Source: Saksenaea vasiformis B4078
Taxonomy: Eukaryota; Mucoromycota; Mucoromycetes; Mucorales; Saksenaeaceae
Direction of reading: 5' to 3'
NCBI GenBank assembly: GCA_000697055.1
Contig: JNDT01001905.1
Coordinates: 1-64,000 of the forward strand
DNA length: 64,000 bases
Shown: positions 48,227 through 60,786 of the stretch, one piece after another
Numbering within the stretch: the first letter of the stretch is position 1
Layout: every line of letters starts with the position of its first letter
Notes under the pieces: generated by a model
The model's database searches: none
What the model was told of the DNA's origin: nothing
What the model saw: only the letters and a program-made list of their open reading frames with translations
Position numbers and translations under genes: made by a program

Positions 48227-49702
48227 TTAAGTAGACGAACTGGCGTGTTCATATCGCCACGGGTTCAGTGGAGGTAAGGTCAGGGTTCGTTTTTGGAAAC
48301 CTTGTTCATCTTCAGCGTAGCGATTCCCTCGTAAAGAAAGATCTTGCGTTATAAATGGTCTGCCGGGATTCTGCTGATATTGGTGGTCGACCAGCGACGC
48401 CAAGGTGTTGAGAGCAGGTGGAGTGGCACGTGCTGCGGTTGCTGAGGTTGACGGAAGCATGACTGGTGAGGTTTTTGGCGCATAAGGAGACATAGGTGCA
48501 CTCTGACCGTAATTACTATCTAAATTATTTTCAACCGTCGCAGTTCCGGACGGTTGTGCCTGGTAGTGATAGGATGCATACACTGTGTCGGGAGACTCGA
48601 CCGATGCGGGGCTGCATGGGCTCCGCCGTGCCTGCCGTAAATCATTTTCAATATCGTCTTCTTCTAAACCCAAAGTAAATGAGCGTAATTTCGATGGTTA
48701 GGGATTAATATGTGTAAATAGTTCTCAGTGTTGCAGTTAATCAAGACTGGTAGCAATTGACAAAATAAAAAGGATATTTATCGTGGAAGGACGTTCTGGT
48801 GGCATCCAATGAGACAGATGACGATTGTCTAAGGAACCTAGGGAATTTATATAAGCTATGGAATTGCGTAAGACGTTGTGATATCTTACTTTGAACACGT
48901 TGTGAAAAGAATTCTTGTTCCAATGTATTAATCTTCTGCTGGACTTGCTGCATCATTGATCGCCGGATCGCCAACTTATCCAACTATTACAACGATAACC
49001 GTTGGCACCATTGGCGCTTTGGACAGGCACAGCTTACATAATACTGATCGTAGGACATTTTCCATTGCGACACAAAAGCATTCTTGACATCTTCCACGGC
49101 CAGATCATGGCGTCTTTGCACAGAATGAACCTTACCGGATCTCTTCGTCTCAATATCTTTTAGTAATTTGAGATAAGCAGGATGAGTCCCATTTTTGACG
49201 GCCTTTTCTAATTTATCGACTTCAGCCAATCTATGGAGCAAAAGAGCATTAATCTTTTTTTTTGTCAATTAGACATCCAATGTTGCTCTTTTTGCCTTTG
49301 TTTGATCAACGCGTCTCTCTGTGCCTTTTTGGCTTCTTTAGCTTCCTTCGATAATCTCTGAGAGGTGTTCCGTGTTTCTCTGTCAGTATCATCCCGCCCA
49401 GGGGCTTTGTTGTTGTTGGTGCTGGATTCTGTTCGCTTTTTATTGGGGCCAGGGGTTTTCCCTTTGCGTCGCCGCTTCCTTGACTCCGGCGGTTCAGTAC
49501 TGGACTCTGTTGATTGTGAGCGCGTTGCCACACGCGTGGACGGTTCGGGTGATGTGGACGGAGTCTCCCGTGTTAGATCCTTTGTCGAGGCAGGTGATCC
49601 AGACTGTAGCGACCGACTGGCTCGCCGAGTAAGTACTCTGTTTGCAGTGGGTTCCTCTAACTTGGAAGTTTGCATCTCAACAATCGCTTTTGTTTGTGAC
49701 AT
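48227..49702 (-). CDS. Sds3-like subunit of the Sin3 histone deacetylase complex
   Basis: Four exons, 49275-49702, 49038-49230, 48890-48983 and 48227-48663, give 383 aa. The first 140 residues are disordered and basic (RKRRRKGKTPGPNKKR). The Sds3/BRMS1-type region follows: AEVDKLEKAVKNGTHPAYLK, then DIETKR, a long coiled coil, and LDKLAIRRSMMQQVQ with LEQEFF. The GTHP.YL..L..IE..R signature is diagnostic. The C-terminal half is Ser/Pro/Gln-rich and ends LTLPPLNPWRYEH. Sds3 stabilises the Sin3-Rpd3 complex and is needed for its deacetylase activity. SIN3 itself lies about 2 kb away. The first donor (GTCTAA) is weak, but phases agree throughout. Confidence 0.75.
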
Positions 49703-51598
49703 GGCGAAGAACAAGTGAAAGCAGAGAAAAAAAGAAGTGGAGCGGTCGGTGAAAAGTACAAAAAAAATCGCCCACGGAGTTTTGCGGCAAACGTGGCAAA
49801 TCAGATACAAAAATGGATGGAAGCCAAAAAGAAGCCCAAAAAAAAAGGAAGCCAAAACAAAGAAGAACAGGGGCACTAGAACGAAAAAGTGTAAAAGAGA
49901 AAAAAAAAACAACGTTATGATGATGTGCGGAGTAAAAAGGATATGTCTTTTTGCAACGAAGAAAACGGAGATCCCTTTTGTGTCCAACACAAACTTAGAG
50001 AACGTGATGTCATCTACTCACTGGAAGTGGTGCGTGCGCTTTGGGTTAACACTTTATCTTTACTACTACAACAAGATAGTACCTTGATTAGAAGCAAATA
50101 TACATTCTTATAATTTTACCTTAAAGATCTTCATAAACCAATATCTCTTTACACTGATATTGTGGAAAACGCGTTTCCTCACTTAACTCTACTCATTCTG
50201 GATATACTCAAGTAATATGACTGCAGCCATGTTTACCAAAAAGGGGGATCATCACTAACCTCACCATGCAGTCCAAGGGCAGCCATGTTGCCGAGCAGAT
50301 GGTCAGTGAAGGACCTTCTGGCTCATTGCGGAGTTCCATTAAACGAAGGAGTGCGGTTCAAATATCAACATCTACCGTTCCCGCTGACTTCTCATACAGG
50401 ATGCAACTTACTGATTTTTAAGATGGTTCTCTTCTATCTTCAGCTTTTTGTTTTCGCCGATCCCTTAAAAAAAACTCTATATTTTGCATATCTTTGCACT
50501 TTGCATCCATGTGTAGCGATGCCTTGCTGCTCCAAGGTAGTATGTGTCATCTGGGATGCAAATGGACCAGCTGAACGCAGGTGAAGTATATTTATGCGTA
50601 TACAGCATACTAACTTATCATGTACAATTGATTTTTGAGATAAAAGCAGAAAATAATCACAGGATGGTATTCGACTTTGGCCAACCAGACGCAGAATGCA
50701 ACTTGTTATTCTTCCTACAGGTCATCGTGACACAAGTCAAGCCTATTTTTTTGGCTGGTGAAACCCAGAACAGGTTACACAATATGTGGGATAGCATTTG
50801 AACAGTGTCACGGTGAAACCCTATGATGCTGTGCTTGACGATCTTTGCACCACTTCACTGGTAAGCTCCATGCAATTGACGTATAAGCAAGCTAATTGAT
50901 GAAATGACATTCACAAACTAAACAACTTCCATAAACGAGATGTGCCTTCAGCCAATAAGGCACTGCAAGGTAGATTTGCATGTAAATCTAGTTTAACTAA
51001 CATTCGAAGCAGCATCTAACCAAGAAAGGTAAACAGCGTGTATCCTTTTGGAATCAGAGATCTTGCAAATCGAATATACAACCATACATTACCTATCAGC
51101 ATTATTTAATGGTTACCTAGGCAGCACTCCCTTGATAAGATCATCCCATAGGCTTGGTTTTACATACATCACAATACCAGGTCACCATGGTTTCCGACGC
51201 ACTGGCTGATTTGAGTCTCTTAATCAACTTTGATCCGTTTCAAGCAAACATTTGGAACGTAGAAAACATTCACTCATGTTGTTTGATCGTGAGTGAACAT
51301 AGATTCAATCTAATACACACGATCTGCCGTTATTAGTCTCAAAAGTCGGTATTAGTTGTAAATTGACGGCATAGAAAATGATCATAGTAAAACACAGCAC
51401 CAGTAGCGCACACACGCACACACACGAAACTCATATATACAAAGCAATTATCTAGAATGTGCGATCACATCGTCTCTTTTAAGCCAGCATAGTTTCCGAT
51501 TATTTATTAACAAGGGAGGTAAAGAGTGTTTAAGCAACGAGCTCAACAACTAGAAAAAGAAAAGAAATTGGTTACTAAGTATCATGCCTAGAACTTAT
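49703..51598. other. Intergenic
   Basis: It holds the promoter of the SDS3-like gene (strongly A-rich on the plus strand, 49725-49910), a CA-rich microsatellite near 51405-51425, and the 3' flank of uL15. Short frames at 50285-50801 and 51154-51336 show no family signature. Confidence 0.4.
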
Positions 51599-52161
51599 CT
51601 ATTGCATTATCAACTTACCACCACCAGCAGCCTTGATCTTTTCCTCGGCGCGGCGAGAGACAAAGCGGGTGCGGACAATAACGGGCTGGTTGATGTTACC
51701 CTTGGCCAAAACCTTGCCGTAACCGTTCTGAAGGGCGTCAACGACAGGAACCTTCTCGGTGTTCTTGTACTTCTCACGAACACCCTCACCAGCCAAAGAC
51801 CAGATCTGGTCGAGGTTGACAATGGGGCGCCAGTACTGGTTGCGCTTCAAGTGGAAGTGGCGCATACCGACCTTACCGAAGTAACCAGGATGGTACTTGT
51901 CCATGTTGATACGGTGATGGTGCTGACCACCAGCAAGACCACGACCACCAGGATGCTTTCTGTGCTTGCCTAATTGTACGAATTAAGTTAAATGTGTCGG
52001 CAAAAAGACGAATTACGTACCAACACGACCGTGACCGGCGGAGACGTGTCCACGCTTCTTTCTGTTATGATGGAATCTGGTAGGCTAATACAACATCGTT
52101 AGATTCATATCATCCATCTATCGATTCATCCATCCTTCCCACTCCAGCAAATACTCACCAT
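51599..52161 (-). CDS. rpl28: 60S ribosomal protein uL15 (yeast L28, mammalian L27a)
   Basis: Exons 52159-52161 (just the ATG), 52021-52084 and 51599-51969 give 145 aa. The sequence starts [20 protein letters not shown], then [19 protein letters not shown] and [16 protein letters not shown], the diagnostic uL15 core. The C-terminus is [13 protein letters not shown]. Codon bias is strong. A first coding exon made only of the start codon is typical of this gene in fungi and lets the first intron sit next to the initiator. Confidence 0.96.
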
Positions 52162-52204
52162 GGCTTTAGATTCAGTAAGAGAAGGGGCAACCAAACAGCC
52201 CTAC

Positions 52205-52335
52205 TGTGGTTTTTTTCTGTCCGAGTGAAGCCGGAACCCGATCTCCCCGGCCCGAGACATTAGTCCGCACGTCTACTGTGTGTGCTTCTAACTCCGTCCG
52301 CGGGCCCAAAGCAAACTCAGGGCGGGTTGGCTGTT
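52205..52335. promoter_or_regulatory. GC-rich island upstream of uL15
   Basis: A GC-rich block with CCCCGGCCCGAG and CGCGGGCCCAAA lies 50-170 bp upstream of the uL15 ATG in AT-rich flank. Its GGCCC/GGGCC core recurs in the island upstream of uL2. It is probably a ribosomal-protein promoter element; inference only. Confidence 0.4.
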
Positions 52336-53604
52336 AACACAAACACGTTGTAGCGTATTTTGTTAATTTATCTATACAAACATCTCTTCTACCTTTACAT
52401 AATTATTTCTTTTACAACGTGTATGGTAGGCTAGGATTCGGACCGAAAAGATGCATTTAGAGTCAAGAATCAGGCTTTAATACGAGCAACTGTAACGGCA
52501 ATTCTCTTCTTGAACCTGGATCCATCTTTACGCCTTAATTTGATGCGATTGCAAATAAAATCAAGTCGCAGACGGTAAAATGCCTGACGCAAATGTGCAG
52601 CAGCTTCATTTAATCGTTATTTTCAGTGTAAGAGTTTTTTCTTAAATATCATAGTTCGTTACGATCATGGTCGTAGGGTAAGCGGCCTATTTATATCTAT
52701 CACTGCAAATCTTATATCAAGGTGACAAATCACTTCTGTAAAGTATGAAATAGGGAGTTCCCTTTGCAAAATTTCGTTCATTCAATCTCAGTGAAGTATA
52801 TCAGTAGATCTGCAAACAAGATTATGTGTAGTTTGGCTTCACGTAGTCACTTGCCGTCTAGCTTTCTGTGCGCCAGTAAAGGCAAAGTGAATGAGCAGTT
52901 CTTTGGATTGATCATACAGATTTTCGAAGCTCATATACAAATTCCGGCTGAATACAAAACTATTCGGAATAATAGGGTCCTTATCCACGCTTTGCCGTAG
53001 ACGCCTTTGTCATGCTCACTTCAACGGAACTCCTTCTTTACCTCGAGACATTTTTTATCCTATACGACAGGATATTGAGATGCCATCACTGATACACTGA
53101 ATTGCTTAAATGTAAAGCTCAGATCATCCAAATCTGAACTATTCCTTGGACGAACGCAAAGCGAAAGACTTCTTAGCGCAAAGGCGCATCACTTTCCATC
53201 GCAAAATCTATTCGACTTGAGCGTAACATGACGTTTATTTGATGCAAACACTCATTCAAAGAACAGTATTTAACCAGACGGCGAAAAAGGAAATAGCACC
53301 CCACTAAAAGGAGGCAAAGTAATGCCAATAAGGCGAAACACTTTAATACGGATAGAAGCGAGATCTTCGTAGATCTTGGTCTACTTGCAAATGCGACTCA
53401 AATTTCTAATATCATAAACGCTGACCTCAAGCCGACACCTCCTTATTCCTCCCAAACCCGACTCTGACTGCTATCACGTATATCATCATCCCAAGACAGA
53501 AAACATAACCCATTGTAATCCAAACATGTACGATTTCTATGTGACACGTAAAAGTTATAAATTTGGGCTAATCTTTGACAAGTTGCCGTTTAAAGACAAT
53601 GATC
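52336..53604. other. Intergenic
   Basis: No gene is supported. It holds the 3' flank of the PITP gene and the distal upstream of uL15. Confidence 0.4.
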
Positions 53605-54747
53605 TCATTCGCTCTGTTGGTTAGCAGGCACGCCTTGGTTCCTCTGGACATCCAAATCTCGCTTAATTTGCGCTTCTAGATCTCGGATATCCTGGATAGT
53701 CATCCCGTACCATTTATCCGTCCAGCAGAACAGTTGTCTATCAGTAGTTAGGACAATAACCTCTGATTACCAGCCTATTTTACCTGTGAAACTTAGTAAA
53801 GAGGTTGTGGATCGTTTTGGCGATAAATGACTCAACCTTCGTTTGCAAGCCAAACCATTTGAACTCAATGTATACCAGTTTATAGCAAGTCATGACGGGT
53901 TCACAAGTCTTTTGCCAGTCGGGATCGACCAGTGGTCCGCGGCCGGTCTTTTCTGAATGGACTAGCTTTGGATCCTCTTCGGGCTTGTAATCTTTTGCAT
54001 CAATAGGGTCATTTGCTACATCAATTATCACAACTTCTCGTTTTTTAAGATCTGTTCATCATTTTTCTGAGTACGATAGTTCAACATTTGACTAAACCTG
54101 GTACCTGCATCGGATATATTCAGTGCGTTTTCCATTTCGCCACGTGAGTTATCAACATGCATGGTTTCATAAACGATCGAGAAGTTATCCTTTAACCAGC
54201 CATTCTAATAGTTCCCTATAAATGTCAGAAGAACAAGAAATGCAGCACGCTCGCATACCTTGAGTACTTGATAAATGAAGCACGCAGTAAAGAAATCGTT
54301 GATGAGTTTTTTTTTTCCCTCTTTCTGTTGTATATCTGTTTCCTGTTTACCTGTTCTACAGTGTGGATATGCGTTCCAAGCCTATCCGAAGATATAAGAT
54401 GATATAGATGTAACAGCAAGTTTCGAACCTCTTCGTAAAGGTCAAGAGATCCTGAGGGTGCGACAGCACGGACGAACGATGGAACACGAGAAGCCAACCG
54501 AAAGATTTTATATGTGTATTGTCCTTTTTCTCCGTTCTCTTGATTCTCATACGGTTCATTTTTCAAAACTTCTACACCTTCACCACCACCGGTCTGCTCT
54601 TTCGAAGCCATAGCTGTTGCGTACAGCTGCGCTGAAAAAAAAGGGATCGGAGCTCAACGACGATGGTCATGACGACGGCTGAGACGTACCAATCTGATAT
54701 TCTGCCTGTGTGCAATTGTTGATGACACGGAATTCTTTAACCAGCAT
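53605..54747 (-). CDS. Class I phosphatidylinositol transfer protein (PITP)
   Basis: Exons 54690-54747, 54429-54631, 54351-54381, 54259-54266, 54105-54204, 53784-54051 and 53605-53737 join in phase to 266 aa. Family motifs in order: [105 protein letters not shown] and [14 protein letters not shown]. This is the START-like PITP fold that exchanges phosphatidylinositol and phosphatidylcholine between membranes. Length matches animal PITP-alpha (about 270 aa). Exon 4 has only 8 nt (TACTCAAG); without it the frame and the CRTV.KN motif are lost. Confidence 0.93.
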
Positions 54748-55036
54748 GATGAGTTAGGGAAAGTTTCGGAGATGGTTGCCGAAAGTTTTATTTTCAAGGA
54801 AAGGTGCTGTCACCGAAACCTTTCCCCCTTTTTTTTCGTCTTTCCCCCTTAAAGCATTTGTTGGTCACCCGAGCTGCAACAGAAAAGGGGATGTGTCAGT
54901 GATGATTCTTGTTGTGTCCACAACTTTGGCATATTTATTTTGAGAGCATAGGATGAATGTAAAAACATGTACATGAAAGAGAAGATGACACTATACAACA
55001 ATGCAAAGAAAAATGAACAAAGAAAATGGGAGAAAA

Positions 55037-56112
55037 TCAAGAACAAATGGCGGCTTCGTAGGATGGCAGTCTTTCTGATTCGTAAACAGGAAGTGAATCC
55101 TCATACTCAACTGCCCGTATAAATCGAGGTACGGGAAGAACAGCCTGTGATAGCTCATCGTTGCCTTCGCTGAACACACTTCTGAACGATGTGTATAATT
55201 GCAACTCGTCGGATGCGCGAATTCCGTAACCGAGGGTACCGATTTTGATCGGGAGTTCAAAATTCCATCGCTTCGATCGGAGTGCGACTTTGCGTTCAAC
55301 CTCAACATGCAGTGTGTAGGTCACCGAAAATACCCGGCCGTAGGTAAAGGATGGTGTGGTATCATGCGGCACCTGGAGGACAACTTCTGTGTAGGACGTC
55401 GCGGGTTTATGTACGCTCGATGCTGCAATCCGTGTATGCTGTAGTTGGGTTCGAAGGACCGTGGATTTTTGGTACAATTTCATCGTTACCTTCGTAACAT
55501 CTGTGTTCATTCGCAATACGCCGGTTATTGTGCCTCCGGGAACGTAATCTAACGCGCATAGTTTGAATTTCGCAGTTGTATCGTGTTTTGTCTCCTTCAT
55601 TTCAAGTGGGGTTTTTAAAAGGCATGTTTCAGTAAATGGCATGTATAATACAGGCTTCTGTGCTTGCATTGATTGACCGCTTGCTAGGTCGAGGTCCGCT
55701 GTCAGTTTAAAAGTGCAACGGTACCAATCATGGTTCACTGAAGGTGGAAACTGTACTAACGGCATTTGGATGGTGAAATGAAATCGATAAATTGGCTCGC
55801 AGAGAGTCTTCTCATCGGTTTTGCTCTGCCATAACACGCGTTGGGTACCAAAAAATTGTTCATGATAGTTGCGGAAATAAGTAGATTCAGAAGCATGGAA
55901 AACCAAGCGTAATTGATCCGCTTCAATAGGACTCTTTAGGGTCAACTGAACATAGCCTAGATCGTTGTGTGAATTATCTATTCATTTTGACGTAGGCAAA
56001 TCTAGCAGTTACCTTGAAATACTGATCCAGGACCGTATACTGGCTCGTTCTGTATTGTCCAACCAAACTCGGGTAATAGAACAATAGATAGTTCTGGTGA
56101 TGCAAAGGACAT
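55037..56112 (-). CDS. Alpha-arrestin-like protein, paralogue 1
   Basis: Exons 56013-56112 and 55037-55956 give 339 aa. The arrestin N-lobe starts LSIVLLPEFGWTIQNEPVYG and contains LKSPIEADQLRLVFHA. The C-lobe has ALDYVPGGTITGVLRMNTD and the GTLGYGIRASDELQLYTSF turn. The tail carries PRFIRAVEYEDSLPVYES and LPSYE, short PxY motifs of the kind that recruit Rsp5/Nedd4 ligases. Alpha-arrestins are adaptors for ubiquitination and endocytosis of transporters. A true PPxY is absent here but present in paralogue 2. The two share exon structure: a 100-nt first exon ending PVYGPGSVFQ and a long second exon. Confidence 0.85.
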
Positions 56113-59100
56113 TTCTTGAAATGAAAAAATGTAACTGGGGTCTGATCTGGTGATGAAGATCCAAAGTTGGTGTCAATTTATATAGATGTCGCCAAGCGAC
56201 GATCCGCTTGGCAGATATCAGCCAATGATCGTGAAGCAGTTACCCAGAGCCTGCAGAGTGACCGTGCCACGCGAGACTGAATCGTAATTTACTGCGCGTC
56301 CTGTGACACCGCGTTCAGAAAGGTATGTCCAATACAAGTTGATGAATCATCCCAAAACAACATGCGGGGTATGTAGTAGAGGCGCAGTACGGAAATCTTG
56401 GATGGATCCACGGATCCTCCATGACATGTATTTAACGTGGCAAATGGCCGCTCACTCGGTTTAATCGATAGCCAATCATTATGCCTAGAGTAAGGATCTT
56501 GGCAGGACTCGAGTTGCACAGTGCCAAAAAAGGAGCTCTCGGCGGGCGGATTCCATACACGTGACCAACGCGAGCACATTGACTTCAAGACACATCGTTC
56601 GACCTAGGTTCAATGTGATAAGAAAAATAAATTTTGCATTAAAGTCACGCGGCACTTTAGACCCACGATCGGGCGTAGTTTGATGGTAAACTGCAAGCCG
56701 GGTACTGCACGCGGATGATTAATCAGCCAAGCTCCGTGGAACATAGGTTTGTAGCCACATCATCCCTTATGCAAGCGCAAGGTTGTGCTGCTTTCAGTTT
56801 CTTAAAAATAACTTGCTTTCCTATTCCCCCCTACGATGAGTTATTGTTTGCCTAGAACCTAGTAAGTTACTGGAATACATACCGGCCCCACCTGCAAGGG
56901 ATCAAAAAAACTTTTTTGTGACACGTTTGGATCTCAAAACGTATCCCTTTTGATGGCGCAGCAGCATCTCTTGATTGTAGTTATCCGTATACATTGTCAT
57001 GATCACTCAACTGCGAAGAGGTGATTGTGTGACAACGGATATTTAGTTTCACCTCATTCCCTGTCAAATTAATCAGTTCGGCAACTTGAATTATCAACAT
57101 GTCACTATACAGACGAAAGTATGTAAACGCCCATGGCGCTCTATCATGCAGAAGGTTTTGGGTATCATGAGTCTCCAATATATCATATATTCTTAACATG
57201 TGTGCGTAAAATAATTGGAATCTTGTACTGTATGACGAATCGTAGCGAGTGTCAAAGAAGCTTTACGGATCGATTGAAATAACCGACCGTTGTGTACCCA
57301 AAATTTCAAGCACATTGGCTCTGAGCATTTTCAACAAGTCCCATATTTAATTTGGTGGTGGATACTTCACGTAAGGAAGCCGAAACCAGCAGTCTTTGAT
57401 GGCGGACAAAAAGCGGACCTTTAACGATGCTGAAACGGTTTCAACTCTCCCAGGAACCGCGTTCGGATGATGACGGGAAGTAGGAACTTAGATATCCAAA
57501 TCGAAGATATAGCTCATCTGGCTTTGTTTCGCGTCGTAGAGTAAAGAAGGAAATACCAGTTGTCGCGGTATGCTTGGTTTCGGATGTTTCAACGACGACG
57601 CATACAGAGAGCGGAGGGATAGCGGAAGAGTATGGAGAAATGCAAACAGCACCGAATAGGTGCTATTATATTTGAGCACAAGGAACACATGCTACCGTCA
57701 GCTAATAGCTGTTTGATACAACCCGTCGAGCTAATATTGTTTTTCGAGCCCAATGTGTTCGGTTGAACACCAGTGTGTCCGAATGCATCACTAACAAGCC
57801 ATGATCTATCTGGATTTACCGCAGATGGACTATCGTATTTTCTGTTTTTTTTTAAAAAAATGTTACAGGCACGGGAAATATTTGGATACATTGCAAACTC
57901 TTCCTTTGCCTTCAACAAGAGCATAACAATGACCATTAGACCGTGTATCCAGCATAAGAAGGAAAAATAAAGTGACCCGAACTTTTCCTTTGCACACGAT
58001 GACAAACTTTATTTGCATTATACACATTTTCAAAAAGTGATGTTGCATTTTACAATGAACTTATAGAAAACGTCCAGCTCTTTGCGAAAGAATTGTCACA
58101 AAGCTTTTGTGGAGAACGGTGGTTAAAAGATGTTCAAATCCTACCTGGATAGGCTATGTGTCTGAGACTAGCTCAACAGCACTCACACTTCTATTTTTCT
58201 CTTGACAGCGATTCACAAGGAGAAAGTGGACTTAGTCCTCTGACTTTGAGGTGCATTGAGAAGTGCAGAGCTAGCTAACTGACGCTTCGTTGCTTCTGGG
58301 GAACGGTCCATTGCGGCGCTTTGTACATTTTCCATATTTTTTCTACTATTGTATATACTCTCCTCCTGATACGAATTTGTCTTTGAAAGATGATCAATTG
58401 CTGCTACCCACTATAAGACAGTAAAGAATGCGAAAAGAGATAATTGGTCACAAAAAAGTAGCCTCACAGATGTCTTTTTGAAGTACCGGTCAGTGAATTT
58501 ATTCCCAAGTGAGGGGGGGATAGGCGTATTGATGCTTTTGCGACAAAAACGTACGTTTATGCACATGCTCTTTGCCTTGATGTATACTTTGTGTTAAAAT
58601 AAAGACGCTAAATTATTTTGTGTTTAAACCAGTGAGCACGCTGTTCAACCATGTCTCAACAGAGTATAATACTTAGTATCATTTGCATTCAATGACAGTC
58701 ATACGAAAGAAAGGCGAAAATTGTTGGACCCGTACTAAGACGAAGGGAAAAGGATGTGAAGGGTTTCCTTCATATTGAACGTCCGATTCTGCAGCTTTAA
58801 AAAAATACAATGCGTGGATATCACAGGGAGCATTGTGGGCGACTTGGTCCATGCGTTCCACATGCTGCGGCAATGCCATGTTCCACACATTGGTGATATA
58901 ATATTCAGTGGTTCCTTTTTGAGCTATGAAGTTCGTTTGCGCGACAAGCATTCAAACCTCCGATGAAATCTCCAGGCTCTAGGGGAATAGGCAGAGATCC
59001 GGCTTTAGAACTCGCGCGGAACTACGCGCCCTCTTGTTATGATGTTAGGTCGATATGATATCATTTTTATTGTGATACAGTAAAAGCGTCCCTGCTTGCA

Positions 59101-59652
59101 GTTTGTTGTCCTCTTCTATAGTTTAGACAAAGTTAGAAATATCTGTGTTCAGAAAATGCCGTAAGATCAATAAAAGTGGTTGGACAGATTCAGGCACGGG
59201 TAAATTGGATACCGTGCGCGACCAAGGAAAGCCAAACAAACAAATAAGCAACAGCCTTTTTGATCATGTCTTTTCCAGAAAATAAGCCGGTCATGGAGAA
59301 AACCCCTCTCGATGAAACACGCCATGTAGGTTCCTCGGAGAACGCGGCTAGACTTAAATGAACTGACCGAAATTGGTTCTCTGAATTAGCGTACCAAATA
59401 AAGTGGGAGACCCGGGGTCATAGCTATCGCGGGATGTCTTTATTTGTCAGGTTGCTCAGTGCAGTACTGTTTTGCGAACAATGCGCCAGTCAGATAATAA
59501 AATACTTTTTAAACATGTTTTTAATTGTAGGTGCTAAGTAAGCATATGCAATGTACATGCCGGCATGATTATGTATGGTACAATGGTAATGATCTACGTA
59601 TGTGTATATGTAATCACGAGATACTGGGTATAAGTTAGAAAGGAAGAGGCGG
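56113..59652. other. Intergenic between the arrestin paralogues
   Basis: A minus-strand frame at 57488-58005 (segments NPDRSWLVSDAFGHTGVQPN and MCSLCSNIIAP) looks partly protein-like, but I do not recognise it and find no clean exon chain. A minus-strand frame at 58679-58951 is likewise unrecognised. Nothing else is supported. Confidence 0.35.
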
Positions 59653-60786
59653 TTACATCACGGTTGCAGGAGGGCCACAGACTTGGCTGTACGATGGAAG
59701 GCAACCTGGTTCGTAGAGAGGCGGAGCATCCTCATATTCCACAGAACGCATAAAGCGAGGGGGTGGCATGATCCTGCCACCCCTACTGCTATCGGTCTGG
59801 GGTCCGTCCGGAAACGTGCTGTATACCTGGAGATCATCCGACGGCCGAATACCGTAACCTAGTGTACCAATGGTAATTGGGAGATCCTCGAACTTCATAC
59901 TCGGCGTAAATAGACCCTTGCGTTCGATGCTGACACTTAATTTGTATGCGATCGTTGACACCTTGCTATAGGATAATGACGGTGTGATGTCGACGGGAAT
60001 CGGTAGAGATACTATGTCACTTGATCCAATCGGCTGAACAACGGATGCCACGACCTTTGTTTCCTTAGGAATCTCGTCTAAAAATAAGCATTCTATTGTT
60101 CGAAGCAACTTGACGGAAACCCGTGCTCCAGAGGATTTCTTATTAAGCAAGGCTTTGATCGCAAGTTCGATTGTTCCACCAGGGACGTAGTCAATTGCGT
60201 ACAGTCGAACAGCCGCTGTAGAATCACCGCGGGTAATAGTCCTTTGCAGAGGTTGTTTGAATAGACAGGTCTCTAGGTACGGCATATAGAGCACTGTTTT
60301 ATGAGCCGTTAACGAGATTTGTCTGGATTCAAGGCAGGCGGTGAGCTGGAAACGACATCGATAGTATTCATGTTCGACAGAAGGGGGAAAGTTAACGTGA
60401 GGTAGTTGAATAGTGAAGGGGAACTTGTAGGAGGATGCGGACAGTTTTTGCGCGCCCCCTTTGCTGGACCACAGGATATGCTGGACACCAAAGAGCTGGC
60501 GTTGGTGAGCACGAAATATGCCTGGAGAGACTTCAACAGGTGGAATGCTTTCTACCGCTTTGAAAACAAGCCGGAGATCGCCTGTGTTGACAGGTTTTGT
60601 AAGCTGAATATGAACTGATCCTGCATTTATTAGACGAGTTAGTCTAGAGGTAGTGCAATGAATGTGGGTTAACTAGGCACCTTGGAAAACGGATCCCGGA
60701 CCATAAACGGGCTGATCTTTGACAGACCAGCCAAACTCAGGAAGGAGGGATACCGAGAGGGTAGAGTTTTCTTGCACAGTTGGCAT
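59653..60786 (-). CDS. Alpha-arrestin-like protein, paralogue 2
   Basis: Exons 60681-60786 and 59653-60620 give 357 aa. It starts LSVSLLPEFGWSVKDQPVYG, close to paralogue 1, and shares the splice joint at GPGSVFQG. The C-lobe has AIDYVPGGTIELAIKAL and PITIGTLGYGIRPSDDLQVY. The tail reads RFMRSVEYEDAPPLYEPG, which contains a perfect PPxY (PPLY), then LPSYSQV. PPxY motifs bind WW domains of Rsp5/Nedd4-type ubiquitin ligases, so this copy looks like a full endocytic adaptor. It is probably an ancient tandem duplicate of the gene at 55037. Confidence 0.88.

Noticed and set aside
49365..49718. 117-codon plus-strand open frame
   Set aside because: It is antisense to the first exon of the SDS3-like gene, with Val/Ser/Gly-rich composition and no motif.
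51584..51973. 129-codon plus-strand open frame
   Set aside because: Shadow of uL15 on the opposite strand, caused by biased codon use.
57488..58005. Possible unknown gene between the arrestins
   Set aside because: Some segments look protein-like, but no family, start or exon chain can be defended from the sequence alone.
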